Positions 17,047-28,038 of a DNA stretch of 64,000 nucleotides are shown here, piece by piece. The notes under the pieces were generated by a model. The model had not been told where the DNA came from and made no database searches. It saw only the letters and a list, made by a program, of their open reading frames with translations. A program made the position numbers and the translations under genes. The stretch lies in the NCBI RefSeq assembly GCF_014892575.1, contig NZ_JADBGI010000010.1, positions 162,360 through 226,359 of the forward strand. The letters run 5' to 3'. How positions within the stretch are numbered: position 1 is the stretch's first letter; each line of letters begins with the position of its first letter. Source of the stretch: Nocardiopsis coralli. GTDB taxonomy: Bacteria; Actinomycetota; Actinomycetes; Streptosporangiales; Streptosporangiaceae.

Positions 17047-17150
17047 GCCCCCATTCTTCCAACTCCCACAGGTGTTCGGTGCCGTGGGAGCGGGCGGAAT
17101 TCCCAGAAAGCACGGTCCGTCCGCATTGCACGCCGTTAGGCTTGCCGTCC

Positions 17151-17408
17151 ATGAGGCCGAAGACGCACGAGTACGACACGGAACTGCGCATCGACGGGGA
17201 GCTCGTCGTCCTGGACGGGGTCTCCTACCGGGGCCGCACCGTGCTGCGGGAGGGTCCCGACCAGTTCGCCCCCTTGGAGCGCTGGGCCAAGGGCGTGGCC
17301 GAGTCCGTGGGCGAGCCCGTCACGTGGCGCGCCTCGGACCGGGGTGAACTGGCCGCACGGGGCACGGTGCGTCCCGGTGAGGGATCTCAGAACCGCCGGG
17401 CGCTCTGA
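17151..17408 (+). CDS. Small protein of unknown function
   Basis: An ATG at 17151 gives 85 residues, acidic to neutral, beginning MRPKTHEYDTELRIDGELVV. The pattern of short alternating strands suggests a small beta-rich fold. A tryptophan-containing middle (PLERWAKGVAESVGEPVTW) follows. No cysteine motif or membrane segment is visible. Its 3' end overlaps a convergent zinc-ribbon gene by 22 bases. Confidence 0.55.
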   Translation: MRPKTHEYDTELRIDGELVVLDGVSYRGRTVLREGPDQFAPLERWAKGVAESVGEPVTWRASDRGELAARGTVRPGEGSQNRRAL

Positions 17409-17497
17409 GCCCCGCACTTGGCGCACTGGAACTTCCGGTCGTCGCCGAGGACCCAGTCGTGGTCTCCGCCGGTCGGGCACGAGGACATCGACACCAT
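17387..17497 (-). CDS. Zinc-ribbon microprotein (35-36 residues)
   Basis: This frame encodes MVSMSSCPTGGDHDW then VLGDDRKFQCAKCG and a basic end. The single Cys plus His near the front and the CxxC at residues 25-28 form a likely zinc ribbon. GGAGG lies close upstream; its spacing suits the GTG at codon 2 (17494) better than the ATG at 17497. The gene overlaps the 3' end of the convergent gene at 17151-17408. Very short zinc-ribbon proteins are common in actinobacteria, but I cannot name this one. Confidence 0.6.
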   Translation of the reverse strand: MVSMSSCPTGGDHDWVLGDDRKFQCAKCGAQSARRF

Positions 17498-17641
17498 CTC
17501 CTCCAGGTGGGGGCATCCGGGATGTGCGGCTCACTGTATTTCTCACCAGCCACACCAGTCCCAGGAATGAGAAGTCCCGTTACCGATTCATGTTCTGCGG
17601 CCGCGCCCCGACCGCCCGCCGGCACCACCCCCGCACACACG

Positions 17642-17674
17642 TCGGGGCCCGCCCGGAAACCGGACGGACCCCGA
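17642..17674 (-). terminator. Terminator of rbpA
   Basis: A 15-position stem around an AAA loop (TCGGGGCCCGCCCGG facing CCGGACGGACCCCGA). The two mismatches on the plus strand become G-U pairs on the minus-strand RNA, which fits termination of rbpA. Confidence 0.65.
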
Positions 17675-17711
17675 TGCGGAAGTCCCTGGTGCGCGCGGGG
17701 CGCGGGGGTTC

Positions 17712-18089
17712 TCAGTTCTTGGAGGCCTGGATGTAGGCCTCGACGGCGGCGCGGTCGGCGCGCAGCTTGGCCAGCGCCTCGTCGAGGATGAGCTTGCCCT
17801 CCTCCTCGCTGCGCCGCTCCTTCACGTACGCCAGGTGGGTCTTGTACGGCTCGGTACGCGGGGGCGCCGGAGGGTTGGCCTGGTCCTTGCCGGCGGGGAA
17901 ACCGCAGCGGGGGCAGTCCCACTCCTCGGGGACCGCGGCCTCGCTGGCGAAGCTCGGCACGACCTTGTGCATGTTGGCGCAGTAGAACGGGACGCGGATA
18001 CGCGGTGCGGACTCGCCCCGCTCCGCCTCGCCCATGGGGCCGGCTCCGACCCGGCTGCCACGGATGGCACTGCCACTACCCATACCCAC
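17712..18089 (-). CDS. rbpA: RNA polymerase-binding protein RbpA
   Basis: RbpA binds the principal sigma factor and RNA polymerase and stabilises promoter complexes in actinobacteria. The 125-residue protein has the conserved IRGSRVGAGPMGEAERGE N-terminal part, the zinc-binding core (CANMHKVVPSFASEAAVPE followed by WDCPRCGFPAG) and YKTHLAYVKERRS in the sigma-interacting helix. The GTG at 18089 has AAGGAG six bases away; an ATG two codons in is the alternative. It follows secG with a hairpin between them. Confidence 0.95.
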   Translation of the reverse strand: MGMGSGSAIRGSRVGAGPMGEAERGESAPRIRVPFYCANMHKVVPSFASEAAVPEEWDCPRCGFPAGKDQANPPAPPRTEPYKTHLAYVKERRSEEEGKLILDEALAKLRADRAAVEAYIQASKN

Positions 18090-18107
18090 GAAAAACTCCT
18101 TCGGCGG

Positions 18108-18130
18108 ACCCGCCGGCGTCCCCGGCGGGT
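18108..18130 (-). terminator. Hairpin between secG and rbpA
   Basis: ACCCGCCGG and CCGGCGGGT form a nine-base-pair stem with a five-base loop just upstream of rbpA; likely ends or attenuates the secG transcript. Confidence 0.5.
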
Positions 18131-18204
18131 GTGACGGTGAACGGGGGCGCCTGCCTGCCGGCCGTGGGGTCGGCGGCGTGCACCGGTCCGGGGAGGACCG
18201 GGAA

Positions 18205-18444
18205 CTACATGGCGCCCCGGTTCAGCAACAGGCCCAGCACCACGATGGCGAGGATCCACACGATCGCGACCGCGACCGTCATGCGGTCGAGGTTCCGCTC
18301 GACCACGGACGAGCCGCCCAGCGAGGACGTGACGCCGCCGCCGAACATGTCGGACAGGCCGCCGCCCTTGCCCTTGTGCATGAGCACCAGGAAGATCAGC
18401 AGCACGCTGAGAAGCATCACGAAGATGGACAGACCGAGGATCAC
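18205..18444 (-). CDS. secG: Preprotein translocase subunit SecG
   Basis: SecG is the small third subunit of the SecYEG channel. A GTG at 18444 gives 79 residues: a first membrane helix (LSIFVMLLSVLLIFLVLMHKG), the cytoplasmic glycine-rich loop GKGGGLSDMFGGGVTSSLGG, and a second helix near the C-terminus. The GG-S-F/L-GG loop is the family hallmark. The longer frame from 18564 has a non-membrane, promoter-region N-terminus and was rejected. It follows tpiA, as in most actinobacteria. Confidence 0.9.
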   Translation of the reverse strand: MILGLSIFVMLLSVLLIFLVLMHKGKGGGLSDMFGGGVTSSLGGSSVVERNLDRMTVAVAIVWILAIVVLGLLLNRGAM

Positions 18445-18756
18445 ACGCTCACCCGTAGCTCGACCCCACAGTGGGGGGAAAGATGGACACCACGACCCCC
18501 GCATGCCACTCGCAGGGATCGGCGCGGTTGTGTCCGGCGCCGACCGGCCCGGCGAGCGGGGCAATGAGGAGGCCGGGGACGTTTTCGGATTTTACCGTGC
18601 CCATGGTGACACGGGAGGGGCCACCGTGAGGTACGGAAGGACCCCACAGCGAAGTGTAGCCCGGACGCGGGCTGTTCGCGTCCCCACGGGCCCCTCCGGC
18701 CCCACCGCAGCTCACGGCGGGGCCGGACGGACCACCGGGTCGGACCGCTCCGGGAC
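18445..18756. other. Intergenic region tpiA-secG, about 310 bases
   Basis: It holds the tpiA terminator hairpin (18695-18727). A locally A/T-richer patch near 18580-18600 contains TAAAAT on the minus strand (18589-18594), a possible -10 box for secG. No gene is visible. Confidence 0.4.
18695..18727 (-). terminator. Terminator of tpiA
   Basis: TCCGGCCCCACCG faces CGGCGGGGCCGGA in a 13-position stem; the one mismatch on the plus strand is a G-U pair in minus-strand RNA. Confidence 0.6.
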
Positions 18757-19536
18757 CTACTTGGAGTCGCCGAAACGGATGATCTTGACGAAGTCGTCCG
18801 CCTTGAGGCTGGCGCCGCCGACCAGGGCGCCGTCGACGTCGTCCTTGCCCATGATGCTGCCGGCGTTGTCGCCCTTGACCGAACCGCCGTAGAGCAGGCG
18901 CACGGCGCCGGCGACCTCGGGCGAGTAGAGCTCGGCCAGGCGGGTGCGGATCGCCGAGCAGACCTCCTGGGCGTCCTCGGGGGTGGCCACCTCGCCGGTG
19001 CCGATGGCCCAGACGGGCTCGTAGGCGATGACGAGCTTCTCGGCCTGCTCGGCGGTGATGTCCTTCAGGGAGCCGTCGATCTGGGCGATGACGTGCTCGA
19101 CCTGGTTGCCGGCCTTGCGCACGTCCAGGCCCTCGCCCACGCACACGATCGGCACGACGCCGTTGGCGAAGGCGGCCTTGGCCTTGGTGTTGACCACGGA
19201 GTCGTCCTCGGCGTGGAGCTCACGGCGCTCGGAGTGGCCCACGAGCACGTAGGAGCAGTCGAGCTTGGCGAGCATCGAGCCGGAGACCTCGCCGGTGTAG
19301 GCGCCCTTCTCGTGGGCGGAGACGTCCTGGGCCCCGTAGCCGATACGGAGCTTGTCGCCGTCCACGAGCGTCTGGACGCTGCGCAGGTCGGTGAAGGGCG
19401 GCAGGACGACGACCTCGGCGTTGTCGTAGTCCTTGTCGTCCAGGGCGAACGCCAACTTCTGGACGAGCGCGATGGCCTCCAGGTGGTTGTTGTTCATCTT
19501 CCAATTGCCGGCGATGAGCGGCAGGCGGTTCGACAT
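18757..19536 (-). CDS. tpiA: Triosephosphate isomerase
   Basis: TpiA interconverts dihydroxyacetone phosphate and glyceraldehyde 3-phosphate. The 259-residue TIM barrel has the catalytic lysine in AGNWKMN (residue 13), the histidine in VGHSERR and the glutamate in [11 protein letters not shown], plus the phosphate-binding [10 protein letters not shown]. The ATG at 19536 has GGGA upstream. It is third in gap-pgk-tpiA, about 50 bases after pgk. Confidence 0.97.
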   Translation of the reverse strand: MSNRLPLIAGNWKMNNNHLEAIALVQKLAFALDDKDYDNAEVVVLPPFTDLRSVQTLVDGDKLRIGYGAQDVSAHEKGAYTGEVSGSMLAKLDCSYVLVGHSERRELHAEDDSVVNTKAKAAFANGVVPIVCVGEGLDVRKAGNQVEHVIAQIDGSLKDITAEQAEKLVIAYEPVWAIGTGEVATPEDAQEVCSAIRTRLAELYSPEVAGAVRLLYGGSVKGDNAGSIMGKDDVDGALVGGASLKADDFVKIIRFGDSK

Positions 19537-19585
19537 GGTCGGTGTATCCCTCTTGATCACTGTGGTCCGGGGGCCTCGACGAACC

Positions 19586-20770
19586 CTAAGCGAGCGCGTC
19601 GATGCCGGGCAGGTCCTTGCCCTCGAGGTACTCCAGGCTGGCGCCGCCACCGGTGGAGATGTGGCCGAACGCCGCCTCGTCGAAGCCCAGGGCGCGCACG
19701 GCCGCGGCGGAGTCGCCGCCGCCCACGACGGTGAACGCGTCGGAGTCGATGAGGGCCTGGGCCAGGGCACGGGTACCGCCGGCGTAGGGCTCCATCTCGA
19801 AGACGCCCATGGGGCCGTTCCAGAAGACCGTGCGGGTGTCGGCGAGCTTCTCGGCGAACAGCGCGCGGCTCTTGGGTCCGATGTCCAGACCCATGCGGTC
19901 GGCGGGGATCGCGTCGACGTCGACGGCGCCGTGCGGGGCGTCGGCGGCGAACTTCTCGGCGGCGACCACGTCGACGGGCAGGACGATCTCCACGCCGTCG
20001 CGCTCGGCCTGGGCTAGGTAGCCCTTGACGGTGTCGATCTGGTCGCTCTCCAGGAGGCTGGAGCCGACCTCGTAGCCCTTGGCCTTGAGGAAGGTGAAGA
20101 CCATGCCGCCGCCGATCAGCAGGCGGTCGGCGGTGCCCAGCAGGTTGTCAATGACGGCGAGCTTGTCGGAGACCTTGGAGCCGCCGAGCACGACCGCGTA
20201 GGGGCGCTGGGGGTCGCTCGTGAGCTTCTTGAGGACCTCGACCTCGGTCAGGACCAGGCCGCCGACGGCGTGCGGGAGGCGGGCGGGCAGGTCGTAGACG
20301 CTGGCGTGCTTGCGGTGCACCGCGCCGAAGGCGTCGCCCACGTAGAGGTCGGCGAGCTGGGCGAAGCGGTCGGCGAGCTCGCCGCGCTCGGCGTCGTCCT
20401 TGCTGGTCTCGCCGGGCTCGAAGCGCACGTTCTCCAGGAGAGCGACGGAGCCGTCGGTGAGGGCCTCGCTGGTGGCGCGGGCTGACTCGCCGGCGGTGTC
20501 GGTGGCGAAGGCCACCTCGGCGCCGAGCAGCTCGCCCAGGCGGGCGGCGACGGGGCGCAGGGAGTAGCGGGGCTCGGGCGCACCCTTGGGGCGGCCCAGG
20601 TGGGCGGCGACGATGACACGTGCGCCGCGCTCGCTGAGTGCGCGGATGGTCGGCAGGGCGGCACGGATACGACCGTCGTCGGTGATCCGGTCACCGTCCA
20701 GGGGCACGTTGAGGTCGGCCCGGACGAACACGCGCTTGCCGGAGACGTCGAGGTCGTCGATCGTCCGCAT
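19586..20770 (-). CDS. pgk: Phosphoglycerate kinase
   Basis: Pgk makes ATP from 1,3-bisphosphoglycerate. The 394-residue protein has [14 protein letters not shown] near the N-terminus, [12 protein letters not shown], the nucleotide-binding [11 protein letters not shown] and the glycine-rich end [12 protein letters not shown]. The ATG at 20770 follows GAGGAGAACC. Between it and gap lie two strong hairpins, so its level may be set separately from gap. Confidence 0.97.
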   Translation of the reverse strand: MRTIDDLDVSGKRVFVRADLNVPLDGDRITDDGRIRAALPTIRALSERGARVIVAAHLGRPKGAPEPRYSLRPVAARLGELLGAEVAFATDTAGESARATSEALTDGSVALLENVRFEPGETSKDDAERGELADRFAQLADLYVGDAFGAVHRKHASVYDLPARLPHAVGGLVLTEVEVLKKLTSDPQRPYAVVLGGSKVSDKLAVIDNLLGTADRLLIGGGMVFTFLKAKGYEVGSSLLESDQIDTVKGYLAQAERDGVEIVLPVDVVAAEKFAADAPHGAVDVDAIPADRMGLDIGPKSRALFAEKLADTRTVFWNGPMGVFEMEPYAGGTRALAQALIDSDAFTVVGGGDSAAAVRALGFDEAAFGHISTGGGASLEYLEGKDLPGIDALA

Positions 20771-20837
20771 GCTGGTTCTCCTCGGTGGTCGGCCCGGCCG
20801 CGGCGGCCGGGCTCTGTCTGTGGGTCCGGTGGGGTGC

Positions 20838-20866
20838 GTGGGCGCGCCGTGCCCGGGGCGCGCCCA
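20838..20866 (-). terminator. Hairpin 1 in the gap-pgk gap
   Basis: GTGGGCGCGCC and GGCGCGCCCAC (11 base pairs) flank a seven-base loop, about 70 bases before pgk. It follows a second hairpin at 20868-20904. Confidence 0.5.
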
Positions 20867-20867
20867 C

Positions 20868-20904
20868 GGCGGCACCCCCTCGCGCGGGGCGAGGGGGTGC
20901 CGCC
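20868..20904 (-). terminator. Hairpin 2 in the gap-pgk gap
   Basis: GGCGGCACCCCCTCGC pairs perfectly with GCGAGGGGGTGCCGCC (16 base pairs, five-base loop), about 35 bases after the gap stop. It may end part of the gap transcripts or protect their 3' end. Confidence 0.6.
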
Positions 20905-20939
20905 GTCGTTCCGGGCGCCCGAGGGCGTCGGCCGGGCTG

Positions 20940-22289
<1,350 letters not shown>

Positions 22290-23270
22290 TCAGGGCACGA
22301 GCATGTCCGGAGTGAGGTTCGCCTCCGTGCCCTCGATGCCCAGATCGCTCGCGCGCTTGTCGGCCATCGCCAACAGCCTGCGGATACGTCCCGCTATGGC
22401 GTCCTTGGTCAGCGGCGGGACCGACAGCTGGCCCAGCTCCTCCAGCGAGGCCTGCTTGTGCGCCAGCCGCAGTTGACCGGCGGCGACCAGGTGCTCGGGG
22501 GCCTCCTCGCCCAGGATCTCCAACGCCCGCTCCACACGCGCGCCCGCGGCCACGGCGGCCCGGGCACTGCGGCGCAGGTTGGCGTCGTCGAAGTTGGCCA
22601 GGCGGTTGGCGGTCGCGCGCACCTCGCGGCGCATGCGGCGCTCCTCCCAGGCCAGGACGCTCTGGTGGGCTCCCAGCAGCGTGAGCAGCGCACCGATGGA
22701 ATCACCGTCGCGCACCACCACGCGGTCCACACCGCGCACCTCACGGGCCTTGGCATGCACCTTCAGGCGGCGTGCGGCCCCCACCAGCGCCAGGGCGGCC
22801 TCGGGGCCGGGGCAGGTCACCTCCAGCGACATCGAACGGCCCGGCTCGGTGAGCGAACCGTGTGCGATGAAGGCGCCCCTCCACGCCGACTCGGCGTCGC
22901 AGGCGCCCCCGGCGACCACGTGGCGGGGCAGTCCGCGCACGGGGCGGCCGTTGTTGTCGACCAGGCCCGTCTGGCGGGCCAGGGACTCGCCGTCCTTGAT
23001 CACACGGACCACGTACCGGTTGCCCTTGCGCAGCCCGCTCGGGGAGAGCACGACCACCTCGGACTCGTGGCCGAAGACCTCGGAGATGTCCTTGCGGAGC
23101 CGCCGTGCGGCAGCGCCGGTGTCCAGCTCGGCCTCGATGACGATACGCCCGCCCACCAGGTGCAGGCCCCCCGTGAACCGGAGGATGGTGGACACCTCGG
23201 CTTTGCGGCAGCATGGCTTCAGAATGGCCAGACGGCTCAATTCGTCCTTCACCACGCCGGTCATCGCCAT
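22290..23270 (-). CDS. whiA: Sporulation/division regulator WhiA
   Basis: WhiA is a DNA-binding protein that, with WhiB, switches on sporulation septation genes in filamentous actinobacteria. The 326-residue protein has the homing-endonuclease-like N-terminal fold ([39 protein letters not shown]) and the C-terminal helix-turn-helix ([21 protein letters not shown]). The ATG at 23270 has GGGAGGA eight bases upstream. It ends the uvrC-rapZ-yvcK-DUF488-whiA series. Confidence 0.95.
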   Translation of the reverse strand: MAMTGVVKDELSRLAILKPCCRKAEVSTILRFTGGLHLVGGRIVIEAELDTGAAARRLRKDISEVFGHESEVVVLSPSGLRKGNRYVVRVIKDGESLARQTGLVDNNGRPVRGLPRHVVAGGACDAESAWRGAFIAHGSLTEPGRSMSLEVTCPGPEAALALVGAARRLKVHAKAREVRGVDRVVVRDGDSIGALLTLLGAHQSVLAWEERRMRREVRATANRLANFDDANLRRSARAAVAAGARVERALEILGEEAPEHLVAAGQLRLAHKQASLEELGQLSVPPLTKDAIAGRIRRLLAMADKRASDLGIEGTEANLTPDMLVP

Positions 23271-23300
23271 CGCCGCGATCCTCCCCTAGAACTGGACCGA

Positions 23301-23326
23301 CCCGGTGCCCCACACACGACACCGGG
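23301..23326 (-). terminator. Hairpin between DUF488 gene and whiA
   Basis: CCCGGTG and CACCGGG form a seven-base-pair stem with a 12-base loop just upstream of whiA; weak, but suggests whiA can be expressed separately. Confidence 0.3.
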
Positions 23327-23472
23327 CTCCGGCCGCCCGTGACCCCTTCACGGCCGACCGTCTCCGAGGCACACTACGCGACGAGGTGCCGATGGCCGAC
23401 CCCTGGACAGCGTGTTGCACATCCCCGACCCGCGCTTGACCTGCACCGTGTCGGGCTTCGTGGGGGTGTGCC

Positions 23473-23883
23473 TCAATTGCCCCCGGGGCCCGCGGACAGA
23501 AGCTCCCGGAGGTGTTCGCGCAACACGACGGCCTGGTTGTGTTCGCGGTCCTTGGCCGAGTAGAGCAGGGTGACCGGACCGCGGCGGGCCGCCTCCAGGA
23601 TCGGGTCGAGCACCTCGGGGTGCGCCCGCAGCTCGGCCCGGTAGCGCTCGGCGAACTCGGCGAAGCGTTCCGGATCGTGCCCGAACCAGGTGCGCAGGCC
23701 GGGGCTCGGGCCGGCCTCCTTGACCCAGGTCGTGCCCTCCATGGCAGCCCTGCTCACCCCGCGCGGCCACAGGCGATCGACCAGGAAACGCCGCCCCGGC
23801 GGGGGTTCCGGCCCCTGGTCGGGGTGTTTCTCGGCGCGGACCTCGTCGTAGACGCGTTCCAGGAAGACGTTGTCACCAGCCAT
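23473..23883 (-). CDS. DUF488 family protein
   Basis: This 136-residue protein matches the YeaO-like DUF488 family: RVYDE near the front, then RRFLVDRLWPRGVSR, WVKEAGPSPGLRTWFGHDPERF and VTLLYSAKDREHNQAVVL at the end. Function is not established. It lies between yvcK and whiA on the same strand, a place where most actinobacteria have no gene, so it may have been inserted there. The ATG at 23883 is the first in frame. Confidence 0.8.
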   Translation of the reverse strand: MAGDNVFLERVYDEVRAEKHPDQGPEPPPGRRFLVDRLWPRGVSRAAMEGTTWVKEAGPSPGLRTWFGHDPERFAEFAERYRAELRAHPEVLDPILEAARRGPVTLLYSAKDREHNQAVVLREHLRELLSAGPGGN

Positions 23884-23921
23884 GGCGCGGGGGTTCCCGC
23901 ACGCAGGTCACCCCGAACCCT

Positions 23922-24896
23922 TCACCTGACCAGGATGCGTTCGTACGCGGCGGCCAGGAGCTCGGTGTCGTGGCGCGGGGTGCCGTCGTCGCGGCTGAGC
24001 CGGTCGAGTTCGAGGCTCCCGCCGAGCTCGCGCGCCACCCGGTCCAGGGGCAGGGGTTCCTCGACCGTGCCGTGGTCGGCCAGCACCACGTCCACGCCGA
24101 GTTTCGGGGCGTGCTCGCGCAGAACCTCGAGGTAGGTCTCGGGGCGGAAGTGGTCGGTCTCACCCCGCTGCGGCGACAGGTTGAGGGTGACCAGGCGCCG
24201 CGCGCGGGTGGTCACGAGCGCCTCGGCGAGCTCGGGGACCAGCAGGTGCGGCAGCACGCTGGTGAACCACGATCCGGGGCCGAAGACCACCCAGTCGGCC
24301 TCGCGCACCGCCTTGAGCGCCTGGGTGCTGGCCGGCGGCGCCTCCGGGACCAGGGAGATGGACCGCACGGAACCGCCGGTGCTCGCGCAGGCCACCTGGC
24401 CGCGCACCGTGCGCAGTTCTTCGGGGCACTCGGGGTCGGCGCCCTGCACCTCGGCGACGATCTCCAGCGGCACCGACGACATCGGCAGGACCCGCCCGTG
24501 CGCACCCAACAGCTGGCCGACCCAGTCCAGGCCGGCCACGGAGTCGCCGAGCAGCTCCCACAGGGCCACGATGAGCAGGTTGCCGACCGCGTGCCCGTGC
24601 AGGTCGCCCTCGCTGCTGAACCGGTGCTGGAGCACCTGGCTCCAGGTGTGGCCCCACTCGTCGTCGCCGCACAACGCAGCCAGGGCCATGCGCAGGTCGC
24701 CGGGCGGCAGCACACCGAGTTCCTCGCGCAGCCGGCCGCTGGAGCCCCCGTCGTCGGCGACCGTGACGATGGCCGTGACGTCGGTGGTGACCCTGCGGAG
24801 GGCGGACAGGGAGGCGTGGAGCCCGTGCCCTCCTCCGAGTGCGACCACCCGTGGCGGGCGCTCGTCGTCGCCGTCCACCGCGGTGTTGCTGGACAT
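23922..24896 (-). CDS. yvcK: YvcK/GlmR-type (CofD-like) protein
   Basis: YvcK proteins bind UDP-sugars and support cell-wall synthesis during growth on gluconeogenic carbon. The 324-residue protein has the family pattern VVALGGGHGLHASLSALR, TAIVTVADDGGSSGRLRE and GPGSWFTSVLPHLLVPEL. It lies 45 bases after rapZ in the conserved block with uvrC and whiA. The ATG at 24896 is used. Confidence 0.92.
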   Translation of the reverse strand: MSSNTAVDGDDERPPRVVALGGGHGLHASLSALRRVTTDVTAIVTVADDGGSSGRLREELGVLPPGDLRMALAALCGDDEWGHTWSQVLQHRFSSEGDLHGHAVGNLLIVALWELLGDSVAGLDWVGQLLGAHGRVLPMSSVPLEIVAEVQGADPECPEELRTVRGQVACASTGGSVRSISLVPEAPPASTQALKAVREADWVVFGPGSWFTSVLPHLLVPELAEALVTTRARRLVTLNLSPQRGETDHFRPETYLEVLREHAPKLGVDVVLADHGTVEEPLPLDRVARELGGSLELDRLSRDDGTPRHDTELLAAAYERILVR

Positions 24897-24941
24897 CGTC
24901 GAGGCCTGCCCCCTCGTCCCGTGCTGATGTTCACGGGGATC

Positions 24942-25826
24942 CTACTCCCGGCCCACGTCCCTGTGGACCACGTTCACCTCGACCCCCTGGCCCCGCAGGC
25001 GGTCGGCCAGCTGCTCCGCCATGGCCACGCTGCGGTGCTTACCGCCCGTACAGCCCACGGCCAAGGTCATGTAGTGCTTGCCCTCGCGCTGGTAACCGGT
25101 GGTGGTGAGCTTGAGGACCTCGGTGTAGGCCTCCAGCATCTCCTTCGCGCCGTCCTGGGACAGCACGTAGTCGCGCACCGGCTCGTCGCGCCCGTTCATG
25201 GGTCTGAGCTCGGGGATCCAGTGGGGGTTGGGGAGGAAACGGCAGTCCAGCACCAGGTCGGCGTCGACGGGCAGGCCGTGCTTGAACCCGAAGGAGACCA
25301 CGTTGGCGCGGGGGCGGGACTCGTCGCTCTCACCGAAGAACCCGATGACCCGGGCCTTGAGCTGGTGCACGTTGAGCTGGGAGGTGTCGATGACCAGGTC
25401 GGCCTCGCCGCGCACCGCGCGCAGGGTCTCGCGTTCGCGGGCGATGCCCTCCGTCAGGCGGCCGTCCCCCTGCAGTGGGTGGGGACGCCGCACGCCCTCG
25501 AAGCGCCGCACGAGCGCCTCGTCACTGGCCTCCAGGTAGAGGACCCGGGCCACGATGTCGCGCTTGCGCAGCTCCTCCACGGTGGAGAGGAGGTCCTCGG
25601 TGAAGGCGAGCGAGCGCACGTCGACGACCACGGCCACCCGCGGGACCGCCCCGTGGGTGCGCCCCGCCAGCTCGATCATGGTGGGCAGCAGTCCGGGCGG
25701 CAGGTTGTCCACCACGAACCAGTCCAGGTCCTCCAGGGCGCGTGCCGCCGTGCTGCGCCCGGCCCCGGACATCCCGGTGACGACCACCACCTCCGGCGGC
25801 AGTTCCCCACCCAGTTCGACCGTCAT
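24942..25826 (-). CDS. rapZ: RapZ-type RNase adapter / nucleotide-binding protein
   Basis: The 294-residue protein has a P-loop ([19 protein letters not shown]) near the N-terminus and the C-terminal conserved [21 protein letters not shown]. In enterobacteria RapZ directs decay of a small RNA that controls glmS; the actinobacterial role is less clear. The ATG at 25826 overlaps the uvrC stop (ATGA). Confidence 0.93.
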   Translation of the reverse strand: MTVELGGELPPEVVVVTGMSGAGRSTAARALEDLDWFVVDNLPPGLLPTMIELAGRTHGAVPRVAVVVDVRSLAFTEDLLSTVEELRKRDIVARVLYLEASDEALVRRFEGVRRPHPLQGDGRLTEGIARERETLRAVRGEADLVIDTSQLNVHQLKARVIGFFGESDESRPRANVVSFGFKHGLPVDADLVLDCRFLPNPHWIPELRPMNGRDEPVRDYVLSQDGAKEMLEAYTEVLKLTTTGYQREGKHYMTLAVGCTGGKHRSVAMAEQLADRLRGQGVEVNVVHRDVGRE

Positions 25827-27820
25827 GCGTCTCCTCCCCCGTCGTTGCTCTCGTCCGTCTTCGCCTTGCCGCCACCGGCCAGGTGGTCGTGCACGGTCTC
25901 GGCCATCTTCGGGCCGATGCCCGGCACCTTCGCGATCTCCTCCGGTGTGGCCCCGGACAGTTTGCGCACCGAACCGAACTCCTTGATCAGGGCCGCCCTG
26001 CGCGAGGGGCCCAGCCCGGCGAGCTCGTCCAGACTGCTGCCGGTGAGCGCCTTGGCGCGTTTCTGCCGGTGGTAGCGGATCGCGAAGCGGTGCGCCTCGT
26101 CGCGGACCCGCTGCAGCATGTACAGCCCCTCCCCGGTGCGCGGCAGGATCACCGGGTCCTCGTCGTCGGGCAGCCAGACCTCCTCCAGGCGCTTGGCCAG
26201 CCCGCACACCGCGATGTCCTCGATGCCGAGCTCCTCCAGTGCGCGCCGGGCGGCCTCGGCCTGGGGGCGGGCCCCGTCGACCACCACGAGGTTGGGCGGG
26301 TAGGCGAACTTGCCCGGCGCCGGCTCGTCCTCGCCCTGGTGTCCCCCGTGGTCGCCGGTCTCACCCATGCGGGCGACCTCTCCGCTGCGGGCGCTCTCCT
26401 CGAGGTAGCGCTTGAACCGGCGGGTGATGACCTCGTGCATGGCGGCGACGTCGTTCTGTCCGCCGCCGCGCACCTGGAAGCGCCGGTACTCGGACTTGCG
26501 GGCCAGCCCGTCCTCGAAGACCACCATGGAGGCCACCACGTGGTCGCCCTGGAGGTTGGAGATGTCGTAGCACTCGATGCGCAGGGGCGCCTCGGGCAGG
26601 TCCAGGGCCTCCTGGATCTCGTTGAGGGCGCGGCTGCGGGTGCTCAGGTCGCCGGCGCGGTGGGTCTTGTGCCGGGCCAGGGCCTCGCCGGCGTTCTTCT
26701 GCACGGTCTCCATGAGCGACTTCTTGTCGCCACGCTGGGGGACGCGCAGGTCGACGTTGGAACCGCGGCGCTGCGAGAGCCAGTCCCCCAGGGCGCTGCG
26801 GTCCGAGGGTTCGTGCGAGACCAGCACCTCGCGCGGCACCACCGTTCCGGGTTCGTCCTCGACGGAGTCGCCGGCGCTGCTCTCCCCGTCGCCGTAGAGC
26901 TGGCCCAGGAGGGTCTCCATGAGTTCGTCGGTCCCGGCGTCGGTGACGCGGTCGACGACGTAACCCCGCCGGCCCCTGATGCGTCCGCCGCGCACGTAGA
27001 AGATCTGCACGGCCGCCTCGAGCTGGTCCTCGGCCATGGCGATGACGTCGCAGTCGGTGGAGTCGGGCAGCACGACCGCCTGCTTCTCGAGGGCGGCGCG
27101 CAGGGCGGCGATGTCGTCGCGCAGGCGGGCGGCGCGCTCGTACTCCATCTCCTGGGCGGCATCACCCATCTGTTGCTCGAGTTCGCGGATGAAACGGCCG
27201 GTGTCGCCGGCGAGGAAGGAGCAGAAGTCGTCGACGAGGCGGCGGTGCTCCTCGGGGCTGGTGCGTCCCACGCAGGGGGCGACGCACTTGCCGATGTAAC
27301 CGAGCAGACAGGGGCGGCCGCTGCTGCGCGCGCCCCGGAAGACGCCCGCCGAACAGGTGCGCACGGGAAAGACGCGCAGGAGCAGGTCGACGGTCTCGCG
27401 GATGGCCCAGGCGTGGGAGTAGGGGCCGAAGTAGCGCACGCCCTTGCGCTTGGCGCCGCGCATGACCTGCACGCGCGGGACCTCCTCGCCGAGGGTGACC
27501 GCGAGGTAGGGGTAGCTCTTGTCGTCGCGGTACTTGACGTTGAAGCGCGGGTCGTACTGCTTGATCCAGGAGTACTCGAGCTGGAGCGCCTCGACCTCGG
27601 TGCCGACCACGGTCCAGTCGACGTCGTCGGCGGTGGAGACCATCTGCTGGGTGCGCGGGTGCAGCCCGGCGAAGTCGCGGAAGTAGGAGGACAGCCGCGA
27701 GCGCAGGTTCTTGGCCTTGCCCACGTAGATCACGTGGTTCGATGCGTCCCTGAACCGGTAGACCCCCGGCGAGGTCGGGATGCTTCCGGGGGCGGGACGC
27801 AGGTGAGGAGTCGCAGCCAT
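25823..27820 (-). CDS. uvrC: Excinuclease ABC subunit C
   Basis: UvrC makes both incisions around DNA damage in nucleotide excision repair. The 665-residue protein has the GIY-YIG domain ([21 protein letters not shown]) at the N-terminus, a UVR motif (about residues 205-240), the RNase H-like endonuclease domain ([20 protein letters not shown]) and C-terminal helix-hairpin-helix repeats. The ATG at 27820 was chosen over upstream starts that run into the promoter. Confidence 0.95.
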   Translation of the reverse strand: MAATPHLRPAPGSIPTSPGVYRFRDASNHVIYVGKAKNLRSRLSSYFRDFAGLHPRTQQMVSTADDVDWTVVGTEVEALQLEYSWIKQYDPRFNVKYRDDKSYPYLAVTLGEEVPRVQVMRGAKRKGVRYFGPYSHAWAIRETVDLLLRVFPVRTCSAGVFRGARSSGRPCLLGYIGKCVAPCVGRTSPEEHRRLVDDFCSFLAGDTGRFIRELEQQMGDAAQEMEYERAARLRDDIAALRAALEKQAVVLPDSTDCDVIAMAEDQLEAAVQIFYVRGGRIRGRRGYVVDRVTDAGTDELMETLLGQLYGDGESSAGDSVEDEPGTVVPREVLVSHEPSDRSALGDWLSQRRGSNVDLRVPQRGDKKSLMETVQKNAGEALARHKTHRAGDLSTRSRALNEIQEALDLPEAPLRIECYDISNLQGDHVVASMVVFEDGLARKSEYRRFQVRGGGQNDVAAMHEVITRRFKRYLEESARSGEVARMGETGDHGGHQGEDEPAPGKFAYPPNLVVVDGARPQAEAARRALEELGIEDIAVCGLAKRLEEVWLPDDEDPVILPRTGEGLYMLQRVRDEAHRFAIRYHRQKRAKALTGSSLDELAGLGPSRRAALIKEFGSVRKLSGATPEEIAKVPGIGPKMAETVHDHLAGGGKAKTDESNDGGGDA

Positions 27821-28038
27821 ACCCCCCATTCTGGTCGGTCCCCACGACATACGGCCACCGGTGCCGCAGACGTCACAGTGACGTGACCGCTCCGGAACCG
27901 TTTCCACGCTCCCCCACCGGGACGGGAGCCGCGCGAGGGCCCGGGATGCACCCCCTTTCACCAACGGCCGATCGCACAAACGTCACGATTGAGTATCTGG
28001 ATGCTCTAGTTTGGTCGGGTACACAGGAACAGCCCGAC

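Noticed and set aside
13720..17139. A 1139-codon plus-strand frame
   Set aside because: Overlaps hutH, the IclR gene in another frame and the 54-base hairpin; no protein-like sequence.
25883..27886. A 667-codon plus-strand frame over uvrC
   Set aside because: Shadow of uvrC; the minus-strand protein has clear GIY-YIG and helix-hairpin-helix motifs.
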